Assembly: GCA_963665455.1 (NCBI GenBank) | Contig: OY762279.1 | Coordinates: 1,984,001 to 2,048,000, forward strand | Reading direction: 5' to 3' | Length of the DNA stretch: 64,000 bases | From: VXNE01 sp963665455 | Lineage (GTDB): Bacteria; Pseudomonadota; Gammaproteobacteria; Pseudomonadales; Azotimanducaceae | Shown here: one piece after another, positions 33,294 to 44,311 of the stretch | Position numbering within the stretch: the first letter of the stretch is position 1 | How the letters are laid out: every line of letters starts with the position of its first letter | Made by a program: the position numbers and the translations under genes | The notes under the pieces: generated by a model | The model's input: the letters and a program-made list of their open reading frames with translations, nothing else | Told to the model about the DNA's origin: nothing | The model's database searches: none

Positions 33294-34466
33294 CTACTCG
33301 CCGTACAACCTCACCAACCGCTCAACATGACGATCCGCGTCCCCGAGTTCCCGCAGCACCAACGCGCCCCGGGCCCCCACTTCCTGCGCCAGCCCGACAT
33401 CGGCCAACAGCCGGCGGAGGTGGGTGGCGAAGCCCTCAACGTCCCCGCGGCCGCACAGGTACCCATTCTCATGCCGCGCCACCAGTTCCGGGAGTCCTCC
33501 CACGTCGCTCGCGACGATGGGGCGGCGGTGCGCCATGGCCTCGTAGGCGACGAGGGGCGCGTTCTCCAGCCACAGACTCGGAATCACCACGACGCGGGCC
33601 GCGCTGTAGAGGGTCGGGAGGGCGTCGTGCTCTTGGCGTCCGAGGAACCGCACCCGGGGTAGCGCCAGTTCGCGGGCGAGGGCGCGTAGCTTGGCTTCGT
33701 CCGGCCCGGACCCCACCAGCCACAGCGCGGCGCCTCGGACCTCTGACGCCACCTGACCGAACGCCCGCAGCAGCACATCGACCCCCTTGTGCGCGATCAA
33801 GCTGCCCACGTAGAGGACGATGGGCTTGTCCGGCAGCGGTGCTTCGGGCTGTAGCGGTTCGGAGGTGAAGTTCGGGAGGTGGTGGACGTCGCGATACCCG
33901 CGTTTCTCCAGATGCGAGGCGAGGTCGCGGCTCGGTGCCACGAAGCGGTGGACGATGCGCCGGTCCAGGAAGCGCCGGTTGTAGAGCAGCCAGCCGGCCG
34001 CCAGGAACACCTTCCAGTCCAGGCAGCCGTGGCGGACGGCAATGAGGGGCGAGCGTCCGGCGCAGGAGCGCTCCTGGGCGCAGAAGGCCGTGGGATAAAG
34101 TGCGGAGTAGTCGTGCACGGTCTGCACGATGCGATGACCGCGCAGGGCCAGGTTCACCGTGATGGCGTGGCGATAGTTGTTGTGCAGGTGGACCACGTCC
34201 GGCCGCACGGCGTGCGCGTACTCGCGTAACGCACGGTAGAGGGCCGGATAGAAGAAGGTGCGCTTGAGGTATAGGGCCAGCAGGTTGCGGGCGCGGGCGT
34301 GGAAGACGCGCCGCGTGGGTGTCTCCTGCGAGCTCTGGTCGGACATGGCGAAGAGGTGTACGTCGTGACCACGCTCGCCGAGGGCGCGGGATACATCGAG
34401 GACATAGCGCTCCGTACCGCCGAGCACCTCCTCGGGGTGGTGGTCGTTCACCATGAGGATCTTCAT
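33294..34466 (-). CDS. Glycosyltransferase family 4 protein
   Basis: A 390-residue GT-B enzyme from the ATG at 34466; the open frame extends upstream into rfbA in another frame. The N-terminal domain begins 'MKILMVNDHHPEEVLGGTERYV', and acceptor-side 'HLHNNYRHAI' and 'VQTVHDYSALYP' follow. The C-terminal domain has 'VLYVGSLIAHKGVDVLLRAF' and 'SLWLENAPLVAYEAMAHRRPIVAS' with the donor-binding EX7E-like motif. It starts 42 bases downstream of the rfbA stop, on the same strand. It is probably a cytoplasmic sugar transferase acting on the O-polysaccharide. Confidence 0.9.
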   Translation of the reverse strand: MKILMVNDHHPEEVLGGTERYVLDVSRALGERGHDVHLFAMSDQSSQETPTRRVFHARARNLLALYLKRTFFYPALYRALREYAHAVRPDVVHLHNNYRHAITVNLALRGHRIVQTVHDYSALYPTAFCAQERSCAGRSPLIAVRHGCLDWKVFLAAGWLLYNRRFLDRRIVHRFVAPSRDLASHLEKRGYRDVHHLPNFTSEPLQPEAPLPDKPIVLYVGSLIAHKGVDVLLRAFGQVASEVRGAALWLVGSGPDEAKLRALARELALPRVRFLGRQEHDALPTLYSAARVVVIPSLWLENAPLVAYEAMAHRRPIVASDVGGLPELVARHENGYLCGRGDVEGFATHLRRLLADVGLAQEVGARGALVLRELGDADRHVERLVRLYGE

Positions 34467-34507
34467 CTTGCGTGCGGCGGCGACGGCGGAGGATCGGGGC
34501 GCTGCCC

Positions 34508-35389
34508 CTACCGCATTCCCCGCTCGTCGAGCAGCCCCCGCAGGTAGTCTGCGTAGGCCGGGCTCGTTCCGCCGGCCAGTCGCATCAGGTCCGCGTCGGA
34601 AATCCATTCCATCCGCCAGGCGACCTCCTCCGGGCACGCGATCTTCAGCCCCTGCCGGTGCTCGATGGTACGCACGAACTGGCTCGCCTCGAGCAGCGTG
34701 TCGTGGGTGCCCGTGTCGAGCCACGCGATGCCGCGCCCCAGGAAGACCACCTCGAGCCTGCCTTCGCCCAGGTAGCGGCGATTCACGTCGGTGATCTCCA
34801 ATTCCCCCCGGGGAGAAGGCTCGAGGGATTCCGCCACGGCGACGACGTCGTTGTCGTAGACGTACAAGCCCGTCACGGCGTGGTTGGAGGGGGGTTCGTC
34901 GGGCTTCTCCACGATGTCCGCGACCTGCCCATCCTCGTAGCGAAGCACCCCAAGTCCGGTCGCGTCCTGTACCTGGCAGGCGAACACGGTCGCGCCCGCG
35001 TTGTCGTCGATGGCGCGGCGCACCAGCCCCGGAAGGTCCGCGCCGAAGTAGATGTTGTCGCCCAGTATGAGGGTTACGGCGTCGCGTCCGATGAACGCCT
35101 TGGCGACCAAGAAGGCGTCGGCGAGTCCCCGGGGCTCCTGCTGCACCACGTAGGCGAGGGAGATGCCCCACTGACTGCCGTCGCCGAGTAGCTCGCGGTA
35201 CCGGGGCAAGTCTTCGGGGGTCGCGATGATCAGGATGTCCCGCAGTCCCGCCAGCATGAGCGTGGTCAGCGGGTAGTAGATCATCGGCTTGTCGTAGACC
35301 GGCAGCAGCTGCTTCGAAACGCTGCGGGTCACCGGATACAGGCGCGTGCCCCGCCCGCCGGCGAGGATGATGGCCTTGGTGCCGCTCAT
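34508..35389 (-). CDS. rfbA: Glucose-1-phosphate thymidylyltransferase
   Basis: RfbA makes dTDP-glucose from dTTP and glucose-1-phosphate, the first step of dTDP-L-rhamnose synthesis. The 293-residue protein is full length. Signatures are 'ILAGGRGTRLYPVT', 'KQLLPVYDKPMIYYPL', 'LILGDNIYFG' with the metal-binding Asp, and 'WLDTGTHDTLLEA'. It lies leftward, first in a pair with a GT4 gene. The other rhamnose genes of the window (rfbC, rfbD fusion) are about 30 kb to the left, and no rfbB was seen. Confidence 0.95.
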   Translation of the reverse strand: MSGTKAIILAGGRGTRLYPVTRSVSKQLLPVYDKPMIYYPLTTLMLAGLRDILIIATPEDLPRYRELLGDGSQWGISLAYVVQQEPRGLADAFLVAKAFIGRDAVTLILGDNIYFGADLPGLVRRAIDDNAGATVFACQVQDATGLGVLRYEDGQVADIVEKPDEPPSNHAVTGLYVYDNDVVAVAESLEPSPRGELEITDVNRRYLGEGRLEVVFLGRGIAWLDTGTHDTLLEASQFVRTIEHRQGLKIACPEEVAWRMEWISDADLMRLAGGTSPAYADYLRGLLDERGMR

Positions 35390-35665
35390 CGCCCGGGGGT
35401 GCCGCCAGCCACGCCGACCGCGCCTGGAACAGTCGCTGCTCGGCGCGGAACTCCCTTCATCGACCGTTCCATGCGCGTGTCCGTCGGAATCGGGCAAGTC
35501 AATCACAGCGGGCGGGGCAGGGGAAGGCTCCGAGGCGACGAGCCACAGCGCCCCGCCGCCCCGCTTGCGTTCCATGGGACGACGGCACATATTGCGCCGT
35601 CCGCCTCCTTCCGGCGGCGAATCAAGGCGCGCGTCGCGGGGATGCGGCCACGGGAATCGGCGGCG

Positions 35666-36835
35666 ATGCGCGTACTTCAGGTCTACAGAACGTATTTCCC
35701 GGATACCCAGGGCGGGATTGAGGAGGTCATTCGGCAGATCTGCGTCAACACCGGCCCCCTCGGCATCGAGAACCGCATCCTCGCGCTGAGCACGAACGTG
35801 CGCCGCCGGGCCATGCGCCGTGCCGAGGCGCGGGTGTACCGAGCCTATCGGAACGTCGAGGTGGCGTCCTGCGGCATGTCCCTCGAGGCCTTCGGCGTCT
35901 ACCGCCGGCTGGCGGAGTGGGCCGACGTCGTGCACTACCACTACCCGTGGCCCTTCGGCGATGTCCTGCACCTGACGGCGCGCCGGCCGAGGCGCGCCGT
36001 GGTCACCTACCACTCCGACATCGTCCGGCAGCGCCTGCTGCGCGTGCTCTATCGGCCTCTGATGAACCGATTTCTCGGGGCGGTGGACCGCATCGTCGGA
36101 ACCTCGCCGAACTACTTCGCGACCAGCGACGTGCTGAGCCGCTTCGAGGACAAGGTGGACATCGTCCCGATCGGCCTGAACGAGGACACCTACCCGAGCG
36201 TGTCCGACGCGGCCGTGGACGCGGCACGGCGCGAGTACGGCCGGGATTTCTTTCTGTTCGTGGGCGTGCTCCGCTACTACAAGTGCCTGCACATCCTGCT
36301 CGATGCGTTGCCCGGCGCGCCCTATCGCGTCGTCATCGCCGGTTCCGGCCCCACGGAGCGGGACCTCCGGGCCCAGGTCGAGCGCCTCGGGATTCAGGAC
36401 AACGTCCACTTTGCCGGCTACGTTCCCGACGCCGAGAAGGTCGCGCTGCTGCGCCTTGCCCGGGGCGTCGTGTTCCCTTCTTATCTGCGCTCCGAAGCGT
36501 TCGGCGTGGGGCTGCTCGAAGGCGCGATGTACGGACGGCCGTTGGTGTCCACGGAGGTCGGCTCCGGCACCAGCCACGTGAACGTGGACGGCGAAACCGG
36601 GTTGGTCGTGGCTCCGGGGTCGGCGTCCGCGTTGCGCCGCGCGATGGACCAACTCCACCATCGGCCGGAGCTGGCCCGGAGGATGGGCCGGAACGCACGG
36701 GGCCGCTACGAGAAGCTCTTCACCGGGGAGCTGATGGGGTTGCGCTATGCGGAGATCTACCGGGACCTGAACGGGAGTTCAGCCCTAGCGGAGCCACCCG
36801 CCGAAGCCTCGGCGCGAGGCCTCAGTCGGCGCTGA
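35666..36835 (+). CDS. Glycosyltransferase family 4 protein
   Basis: A 389-residue GT-B enzyme from the ATG at 35666; an in-frame ATG at 35642 would add eight residues. 'YRTYFPDTQGGIEEVIRQI' is the glycine-rich acceptor-side loop. 'FLFVGVLRYYKCLHILLDAL' opens the donor domain, and 'SEAFGVGLLEGAMYGRPLVSTEVGSG' is the EX7E donor site, all typical of WbaZ/mannosyltransferase-like enzymes. It diverges from rfbA, with the promoters in between. Its last 14 bases overlap the end of the convergent O-antigen ligase gene. Confidence 0.9.
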   Translation: MRVLQVYRTYFPDTQGGIEEVIRQICVNTGPLGIENRILALSTNVRRRAMRRAEARVYRAYRNVEVASCGMSLEAFGVYRRLAEWADVVHYHYPWPFGDVLHLTARRPRRAVVTYHSDIVRQRLLRVLYRPLMNRFLGAVDRIVGTSPNYFATSDVLSRFEDKVDIVPIGLNEDTYPSVSDAAVDAARREYGRDFFLFVGVLRYYKCLHILLDALPGAPYRVVIAGSGPTERDLRAQVERLGIQDNVHFAGYVPDAEKVALLRLARGVVFPSYLRSEAFGVGLLEGAMYGRPLVSTEVGSGTSHVNVDGETGLVVAPGSASALRRAMDQLHHRPELARRMGRNARGRYEKLFTGELMGLRYAEIYRDLNGSSALAEPPAEASARGLSRR

Positions 36836-38003
36836 AGCGCCGCGCGTCCGCGAGCCCGCGCCGGCTCTCAAGCCCCACGGCGATGGCCACGGGCAGCCAG
36901 AACAGCATCCACGTCCAGCCGATCTTGTCGACGAGTTCGTAACCGTCCAGCAACCAGGCGGGCAGGCCGATGGCGAGGATGCCGAGGGCGAGCTTGGCCT
37001 CGGGCTCGGCGAGGTGGGTGAGCAGCGTGCGCAGGGCCAGCGCGACGAGCAATCCGAACGGCAGCAAGGCGACGATCCCGCCCTGGAAGAGCAACGCCAG
37101 GTACATGTTGTGGGGATGAGGCAGGACGAGGCCGGCCACGGCCACGCCGTCGTCCGAGAGCACGCCGTTGCCGAACCAAGGCCCGCCCTCGGCGACCCGG
37201 CGCAGGATTTCCGCCCAGACGTCGGGCCGGTAGCCGTCGCCGCGGGACAGGAGCGCGTCCCGCGCCGGCTCGAACCAGAGCGCCGCCGCCAGAGACACCG
37301 CGACGAGGGCGAAGGCCGCGCCGCAGGCGGCGAGTAGCCCACGCTCCGGCGCGTATCGGGAGACGAGGAACACGAGGCATCCGAAGGGCACGGCCACCCA
37401 GGCGTTGCGGGAGCCCGAGAGCGCGACGGCCGCGGCCAGGAATAGGGCGGCGATTCCGGCGGCCACGCGCGAACCGGCCGAGGGCGTCTCGCTCATCCAC
37501 GCGATCGCGCACAGCAGCGAGACGCCGAAGCAGAGGGCGGCGCGAATGTGCGCATCGAGCTGGCCGAGGCCGTTCAGCCAGCCATCCGCCGGCGGATCCG
37601 CCAGGAAGAGCACGACGGCGGCAGCCGCCGCGATGCCGCCGCAGAGTGCCAGCGTCGCCGTCATCCGGGCGCGGAACCAGTCCACGCGGAAGCCCTCCGC
37701 CACCGCCACCACGAAGCAGATGCCGAGAAGCGCGCGCGTGCACTGACTGAAGGCACCCCGGGCGTCGAAGGGTGTCGACCAGAAACTCGTCAGCGCGATG
37801 TACGCCGACACGGCGACGGTGAGCAGGAATGTCCAGTTGAGCCAGAGTCCCGTCCAGCGCCGGAAACCAAGGAGCGTGTACGCAGCTAGGACGTAGGTGG
37901 GCAAGCTGGAGCCGCTCTGGCTCGTGAGGACGAACATCGAGGCCAGCGAGAGGACGAGGAGCGTGGCGCTGATCGGGACGCGATAATCGAGGAGGCGGTT
38001 CAT
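36822..38003 (-). CDS. O-antigen ligase / polymerase-like membrane protein
   Basis: A 393-residue inner-membrane protein with about ten to twelve hydrophobic segments and the Wzy_C-type periplasmic loop containing 'GDGYRPDVWAEILRRVAEGGPWFGNG' and 'PHPHNMYL', where the conserved Arg and His of O-antigen ligases lie. It would join the exported polysaccharide to lipid A-core, or polymerise repeat units. An ABC exporter (Wzm/Wzt) in the same locus argues for a ligase role. The start was chosen at the ATG at 38003, just before the first hydrophobic helix; the frame is open to 38510 but overlaps the permease gene. Confidence 0.75.
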   Translation of the reverse strand: MNRLLDYRVPISATLLVLSLASMFVLTSQSGSSLPTYVLAAYTLLGFRRWTGLWLNWTFLLTVAVSAYIALTSFWSTPFDARGAFSQCTRALLGICFVVAVAEGFRVDWFRARMTATLALCGGIAAAAAVVLFLADPPADGWLNGLGQLDAHIRAALCFGVSLLCAIAWMSETPSAGSRVAAGIAALFLAAAVALSGSRNAWVAVPFGCLVFLVSRYAPERGLLAACGAAFALVAVSLAAALWFEPARDALLSRGDGYRPDVWAEILRRVAEGGPWFGNGVLSDDGVAVAGLVLPHPHNMYLALLFQGGIVALLPFGLLVALALRTLLTHLAEPEAKLALGILAIGLPAWLLDGYELVDKIGWTWMLFWLPVAIAVGLESRRGLADARRFSAD

Positions 38004-38017
38004 GCCCCGTCCGCGCG

Positions 38018-39739
38018 CTACGCCCGCGGCTCCACCCGGATGGTCGCGATGTCGGTGTCGTGATACTGCTGGTGGCGCACCGACGTGGCGTAGTGCCGGA
38101 GCAGGCGCAGGGGCGTTTCCGCCTCGTTCGGAAGCTCGGCCGCGCCCTCGCTCAGCATGGCGAGTTGATCCTCCAGGTTGCCTTCCGACCCGCTCGCGAT
38201 GAACTCCAGGTCCGCCGCCCGGCCGTCGGCCCGCGCCACCAGCAATAGCTTTCGCTCGGTGCCCGGCCCGTCGTCGAGGAGCGTGTGTACGGTCTCCTCC
38301 GCGACGGCCCGCAGGCGGGTGGTCATCGTCTCGTCGCACCGCATGCGCTCGGAGAAATCGCACAGGAAGGCGTCGATGCGCGGCAGCGCCTCCACGGATA
38401 GGGCCGTGCGGAGCCGCTTGGGCCGGTTGCTGGTGAGATCGAGGAAGCCCGAAAGGACGATTACGGTGACCCCTCCGGCGGTCATCCCGTGCCCCAGTAG
38501 CTCGCCCCACAAGCCGTCGAGGAGCTCGGGATAAACCATGTCGAACTGGAACGCCAGGCCGACCCAGAACGCGAATCCCACGATCAGGCTCTTGCGGTAG
38601 CCGAGGCCGTCGTGGGTGAGAATCTTCACGCCGAAGACGAACAGCAACGCGATGATCACCGCGAGGTAGGCCCCCGCGACGGGACCGGGCAGCGCGACGA
38701 CCAAGGCCACGACCTTCGGCAGGAAGGCGAGCGCAATGAACATCACCCCCACGCAGACGCCCACGGACCGGGCCGCGATCCCGGTGAGTTCGGCCACCGC
38801 GATGCTGGCGCCGTAGGTGGTGTTCGGCACCGTGCCGCCGATGCCGGACAACAGGTTACCGAGACCGTCCGCGTTGATCGCGCCCTGGATGGCGCGGAAG
38901 TCGATGGCGCGCGGGGTGCGCCAGGAGGCCCGTTGGATGGCGATGGCGTCGCCCAAGGTGTCCATCGCGCCGACGAGGGTGACGATGAGGAAGCCCGGCA
39001 GCAACGCCCAGAAGACGCCGCCGAAGCCCAGGTCCAGGCCGGGATAGGCCGCGAAGTCGGGCACGCCGACCCAGGGCGCGGAGGCGACGCGCTCCAAGTC
39101 GTAGATGCCGAAGGCGAGGCCCGCGAGGCCCCCGGCGGCGAGCCCGATCGCCGGCGCCCAGACGCGCCAGACGCCGGAGAGCCGTAGTGCCACCAGGACG
39201 GTCGCGGCCAGCGTGGCGAGGGCGGTGACGGGCGCGGCCATCTCCGGGGCGCCCGCGGGCACGTCAGTGAGCTTCTTGAAGACAATCGGCGCAAGGCTCA
39301 CCGGGATCAACATCAGCACGGTGCCGGCGACGGTCGGCGTGAACACGCGCCGCAGCATGGCCATCTTCGCGCCGAGGACGAACTGCACGAGGGAGGACGC
39401 GACGATGAGGGTGGCCAGTAGCGCCGGTCCGCCCTCGACGAGTGCGGTCACGCTCATGGGCAGGAACGCGGAGGTGCTGCCCATCACCAGGATGTAGCCG
39501 GCACCGATCCGGCCGATGCGTACCGCCTGCACGATGGTGACGAGGCCACTGACCCCGAGCGCGGCGAACACCGCCCAGGAGAGGTATGCGTCGGTCTCGC
39601 CGGCGACGCTGATGAGGATGGCGGGGGTCAGAACGACGGACGCGAGGGCGAGGACCGTGTATTGTGCGCCGAGGCCGATGGCGAGGGGGAGGGGCGGGCG
39701 TTCGTCCGCTTCGTAGCGGACGTCGTGGTTGGTGGCCAT
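38018..39739 (-). CDS. NCS2-family purine/uracil-type permease with ATPase-like C-terminal extension
   Basis: A 573-residue protein from the ATG at 39739. Residues ~20-445 are a 14-helix NCS2 transporter: 'IGLGAQYTVLALASV' start, 'GLGNLLSGIGGTVPNTTYGASIAV' (the TM9-10 substrate region) and the following hydrophobic segments. It probably imports a nucleobase by proton symport. Residues ~450-573 are unusual: 'RLRAVAEETVHTLLDD', 'LLLVARADGRAADLEFIA' and 'LRLLRHYATSVRHQQYHDTDIATIRV' recall the GHKL/anti-sigma-kinase ATPase fold. The end is 14 bases from the ligase start on the same strand. Confidence 0.8.
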   Translation of the reverse strand: MATNHDVRYEADERPPLPLAIGLGAQYTVLALASVVLTPAILISVAGETDAYLSWAVFAALGVSGLVTIVQAVRIGRIGAGYILVMGSTSAFLPMSVTALVEGGPALLATLIVASSLVQFVLGAKMAMLRRVFTPTVAGTVLMLIPVSLAPIVFKKLTDVPAGAPEMAAPVTALATLAATVLVALRLSGVWRVWAPAIGLAAGGLAGLAFGIYDLERVASAPWVGVPDFAAYPGLDLGFGGVFWALLPGFLIVTLVGAMDTLGDAIAIQRASWRTPRAIDFRAIQGAINADGLGNLLSGIGGTVPNTTYGASIAVAELTGIAARSVGVCVGVMFIALAFLPKVVALVVALPGPVAGAYLAVIIALLFVFGVKILTHDGLGYRKSLIVGFAFWVGLAFQFDMVYPELLDGLWGELLGHGMTAGGVTVIVLSGFLDLTSNRPKRLRTALSVEALPRIDAFLCDFSERMRCDETMTTRLRAVAEETVHTLLDDGPGTERKLLLVARADGRAADLEFIASGSEGNLEDQLAMLSEGAAELPNEAETPLRLLRHYATSVRHQQYHDTDIATIRVEPRA

Positions 39740-39810
39740 GGCGAAGAAGCATAGCCGGGCCGGACACGCACTGTCGCCCGCCCGCGAGCCGCGGTCCGTC
39801 GTCGGGGTCG

Positions 39811-39887
39811 TGGTGGGCCCACTAGGACTCGAACCTAGGACCAATCGATTATGAGTCGACCGCTCTAACCTGCTGAGCTATGGGCCC
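39811..39887 (-). tRNA. ileX: tRNA-Ile2 (anticodon CAT); tRNA-Met less likely
   Basis: A 77-base cloverleaf on the minus strand. The acceptor GGGCCCA pairs perfectly with TGGGCCC. Further features are 'TAGCTCAG' D-arm, anticodon loop 'CTCATAA' with CAT, T-arm 'GGTTCGAGTC', and an encoded 3' CCA. The CAT anticodon serves either elongator Met or, after lysidine modification, Ile AUA codons. The 'GACTCATAATC' context and the position beside rpoD (as ileX in E. coli) favour Ile2. Confidence 0.8.
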
Positions 39888-39948
39888 CCAGCGGAGATTG
39901 TACGCGTAGCGGGCCCGGCGTTGCCGGCAGCCCTGCTCGGCACCACCC

Positions 39949-41778
<1,830 letters not shown>

Positions 41779-41925
41779 GGCGTCCTGATCTTGGGTGAGT
41801 CGGGGGTTTCCTCAAGTCCAGCGCGGATGCGCGGTCGACCGCCGTGGGCCGGTCTCGGTCTGCCTTCTCGGAGGCGGTGCGTGGTGGGACGCCGCGTCGG
41901 GGCGTGCGGCACGCGTAACCGAGCT

Positions 41926-41931
41926 ATTGTA
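41926..41931 (-). promoter_or_regulatory. Possible -10 box of an internal rpoD promoter
   Basis: The minus strand reads TACAAT about 150 bases upstream of rpoD, in the gap after dnaG. No good -35 element is visible at 16-18 bases. Internal rpoD promoters in this gap are known in E. coli. Confidence 0.3.
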
Positions 41932-42011
41932 GCCGCTTTTCGCCCCACGCGGATCAGTTTCCGCTATCGGGAGAGATGCGTGCGGATGGGCGCGTTTTCA
42001 AGGGGACGCGG

Positions 42012-43796
42012 TCACGTCCGGGACTCGGCCTCCATGCCGATGGACCGAACGGCCTGCTGCTGCGCCTCGAAGTAGCGCACTACCTCTGACGGAGAACTAT
42101 CGGTCTTGAGCGCCTCAGCGAGGATCTTGCGGGACGATCTCGGTTCAAGAAAGTGACGAACTCGCTCGTTGAAATCCGCAGATGTTGCTTCTCCGTCGAG
42201 CAGTGGGACGGTTGAGGCTAACTGACGAAGCCTCTCATACTCGGGATCGCGGCTGAAGGTGGCGAGTAGCACGTCAGGTGTCATGTCCGGTTCTTGGGCT
42301 ACGGCCCCTACCACGCGTATGAAGAGCGATGTATCGTCGGGTATCTTGAGGAGCTTCGCGGCGACCTGTGCGGGCAACGTCCGGAAAAGCCGGGGGTTAC
42401 GCGCTAGGTCCCGCAGGAGGCGTTCATCGAGAAGGGATCCCGCTTTAGTAGTGGGCGAGGCTCGAGGGTCTCGCGACTGCGGCGCGTTGTCTGTGGGAGG
42501 CGTTTCCGGGACGTTGAACGTTGCGGGCGACACGCCGATCTGCCGGGCAATCCGCTCGATCAAAACTTGGCGGTGCACACCCCGGGGGATTCGGGCCAGC
42601 AAAGGGCGGGCGGTTTCCCCGAAGATCGCCTGGTCGTCCAGCGAGGCGAAGTCGAGTCCGTCCGACAATCGCTCGACCAGATAATCCCCAGCTGGAACGG
42701 CCTCCTCGACGAGCGCCTCGAACGCGGCCTTGCCGGCGCTCCGTACCAGCGTGTCGGGATCCTCGCCCTCAGGGAGGAAGACGAACTTGAGCCGGCGCCC
42801 TTCCTCAAGGGATGCCAGCCCCGCCTCGAGCGCGCGCCAAGCGGCCTCGCGCCCCGCGGCGTCGCCGTCGAAGCAGCACACGACCTCCGGCACGTTGCGG
42901 AAGAGCTTTTCCAAGTGGTCTCTTCCGACGGCGGTCCCGAGCGTAGCGACGGCGTTCTCGATGCCGAGCTGCGCGAGGGCGACGACGTCCATGTATCCCT
43001 CGACGACGATCAGGCGCTCTAGGCGCCGGCCCGGCGTGCGGCGCGCCTGGTACAGACCGTACAGTTCGCGGGCCTTGTGGAAGACGGGCGTTTCCGGCGA
43101 ATTCAGGTACTTTGGACCCTGATCCTCGTCCTGGCCGGGGAGCACTCGTCCGCCGAACCCCACCACGCGTCCTCGCGTATCGTGGATCGGGAACACGATC
43201 CGGTCGCGCAACCGGTCGTACACGCGGCCCCCTTCGCTGCGGGCGAGCACGCCGGCCTCTGTCAGCTTGCCCGTAGCCGCGTCGTTCGTGCCGAGCGCGT
43301 CGCGGACGAACCCCCACCCCGGCGGGGCGTATCCGATGCCGAAATCACGGGCGATCTCGCCGGTCAGGCCACGTCCTTTGAGGTAGTCTCGTGCGCCGGC
43401 GGACTCCGGATGCTGGCGGAGGGCGCGGCGGTAGAGTCCGGCGGTTCGCCGGAGCAGCGTGTAGAGTTCCTCGTCCGGCTTGCGCTCGCCGCGTCCTTGT
43501 TCGCGCGGGACCTCGACGCCGACGCTGCGGGCGAGCACCTCGACCGCCTCGACGAACTCGAGGTGCTCGTACTCCATCAGGAAGGTGAGCGCGGTGCCCG
43601 CCACGCCGCAGCCGAAGCACTTGTAGAAGCCACGCTCCGGGTTGACGTTGAACGAGGGCGTCTTCTCCTCGTGGAATGGGCAGCATGCCTTATGGTTGCG
43701 GCCGGCCTTCTTCAGTCCCACGCGTGCGCCGATGACCTCGACGATGTCGACGCGCTGCAGGAGATCGTTGATGAACGACTGCGGAATCCGGCCCAT
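42012..43796 (-). CDS. dnaG: DNA primase
   Basis: DnaG synthesises the RNA primers for replication at the fork. The 594-residue protein has the N-terminal zinc ribbon 'CCPFHEEKTPSF...KCFGCG', the primase core with 'GFGGRVL', and the Toprim domain 'LIVVEGYMDVVAL' with 'CCFDGDAAGREAA' (metal-binding acidic residues). A C-terminal helicase-binding region of about 150 residues is more variable. It lies 126 bases downstream of rpsU on the same strand, in the macromolecular-synthesis operon. Confidence 0.97.
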   Translation of the reverse strand: MGRIPQSFINDLLQRVDIVEVIGARVGLKKAGRNHKACCPFHEEKTPSFNVNPERGFYKCFGCGVAGTALTFLMEYEHLEFVEAVEVLARSVGVEVPREQGRGERKPDEELYTLLRRTAGLYRRALRQHPESAGARDYLKGRGLTGEIARDFGIGYAPPGWGFVRDALGTNDAATGKLTEAGVLARSEGGRVYDRLRDRIVFPIHDTRGRVVGFGGRVLPGQDEDQGPKYLNSPETPVFHKARELYGLYQARRTPGRRLERLIVVEGYMDVVALAQLGIENAVATLGTAVGRDHLEKLFRNVPEVVCCFDGDAAGREAAWRALEAGLASLEEGRRLKFVFLPEGEDPDTLVRSAGKAAFEALVEEAVPAGDYLVERLSDGLDFASLDDQAIFGETARPLLARIPRGVHRQVLIERIARQIGVSPATFNVPETPPTDNAPQSRDPRASPTTKAGSLLDERLLRDLARNPRLFRTLPAQVAAKLLKIPDDTSLFIRVVGAVAQEPDMTPDVLLATFSRDPEYERLRQLASTVPLLDGEATSADFNERVRHFLEPRSSRKILAEALKTDSSPSEVVRYFEAQQQAVRSIGMEAESRT

Positions 43797-43922
43797 TGCG
43801 GGTCAATGTACCCCTTTGCCGCAACGAGCGACAGCCCGCGAGCCCGCCTTAGGCGTGCCGTATCGTCGGTGTTGGAGGAATGGCGGTTGCGGCGCGCGCT
43901 TGGGATGGCGCGAACGGCGTCG

Positions 43923-44138
43923 TCAGTAGGACTTCTCGAAGCGCCGAGCTTCGCGCTGGAGCTTCTTCAGGTGTCGCTTGACCGCTGCCGCGGCCTTCCG
44001 CTTGCGCACGGCCGTCGGCTTCTCGTAGTACTCGCGGCGGCGCACCTCGGAAAGGATGCCCGCCTTCTCGCAGGAGCGCTTGAAACGCCGCAGGGCGACG
44101 TCGAACGGTTCGTTCTCCCGAATCTTGACACTCGGCAT
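43923..44138 (-). CDS. rpsU: 30S ribosomal protein S21
   Basis: A 71-residue small-subunit protein that helps mRNA binding. The sequence 'MPSVKIRENEPFDVALRRFKR' followed by a long Arg/Lys-rich C-terminal helix ending 'RREYYEKP...REARRFEKSY' is diagnostic. It is the first gene of the leftward rpsU-dnaG-rpoD operon; the 173 bases to the divergent tsaD must contain both promoters. Confidence 0.97.
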   Translation of the reverse strand: MPSVKIRENEPFDVALRRFKRSCEKAGILSEVRRREYYEKPTAVRKRKAAAAVKRHLKKLQREARRFEKSY

Positions 44139-44311
44139 GGGAAGGATGGCGCCCTCCGATCAGGGGGGCGCGATTCTACTCGGGGGCCGGAACGCTTTGC
44201 AAAGCGCGGTGCCTGCCGGCCCGGCGGCGCCCGCACGTCTCGTTGAACCGCATGGACCGGACGTCGCCGGTCGCTTACGCTTCCGCCGGCGTCTGTTCCT
44301 AGAAGGCCATC

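Noticed and set aside
39811..39887. Calling the CAT tRNA as initiator tRNA-fMet
   Set aside because: The acceptor begins with a perfect G-C pair and the anticodon stem lacks the three G-C pairs of initiator tRNA.
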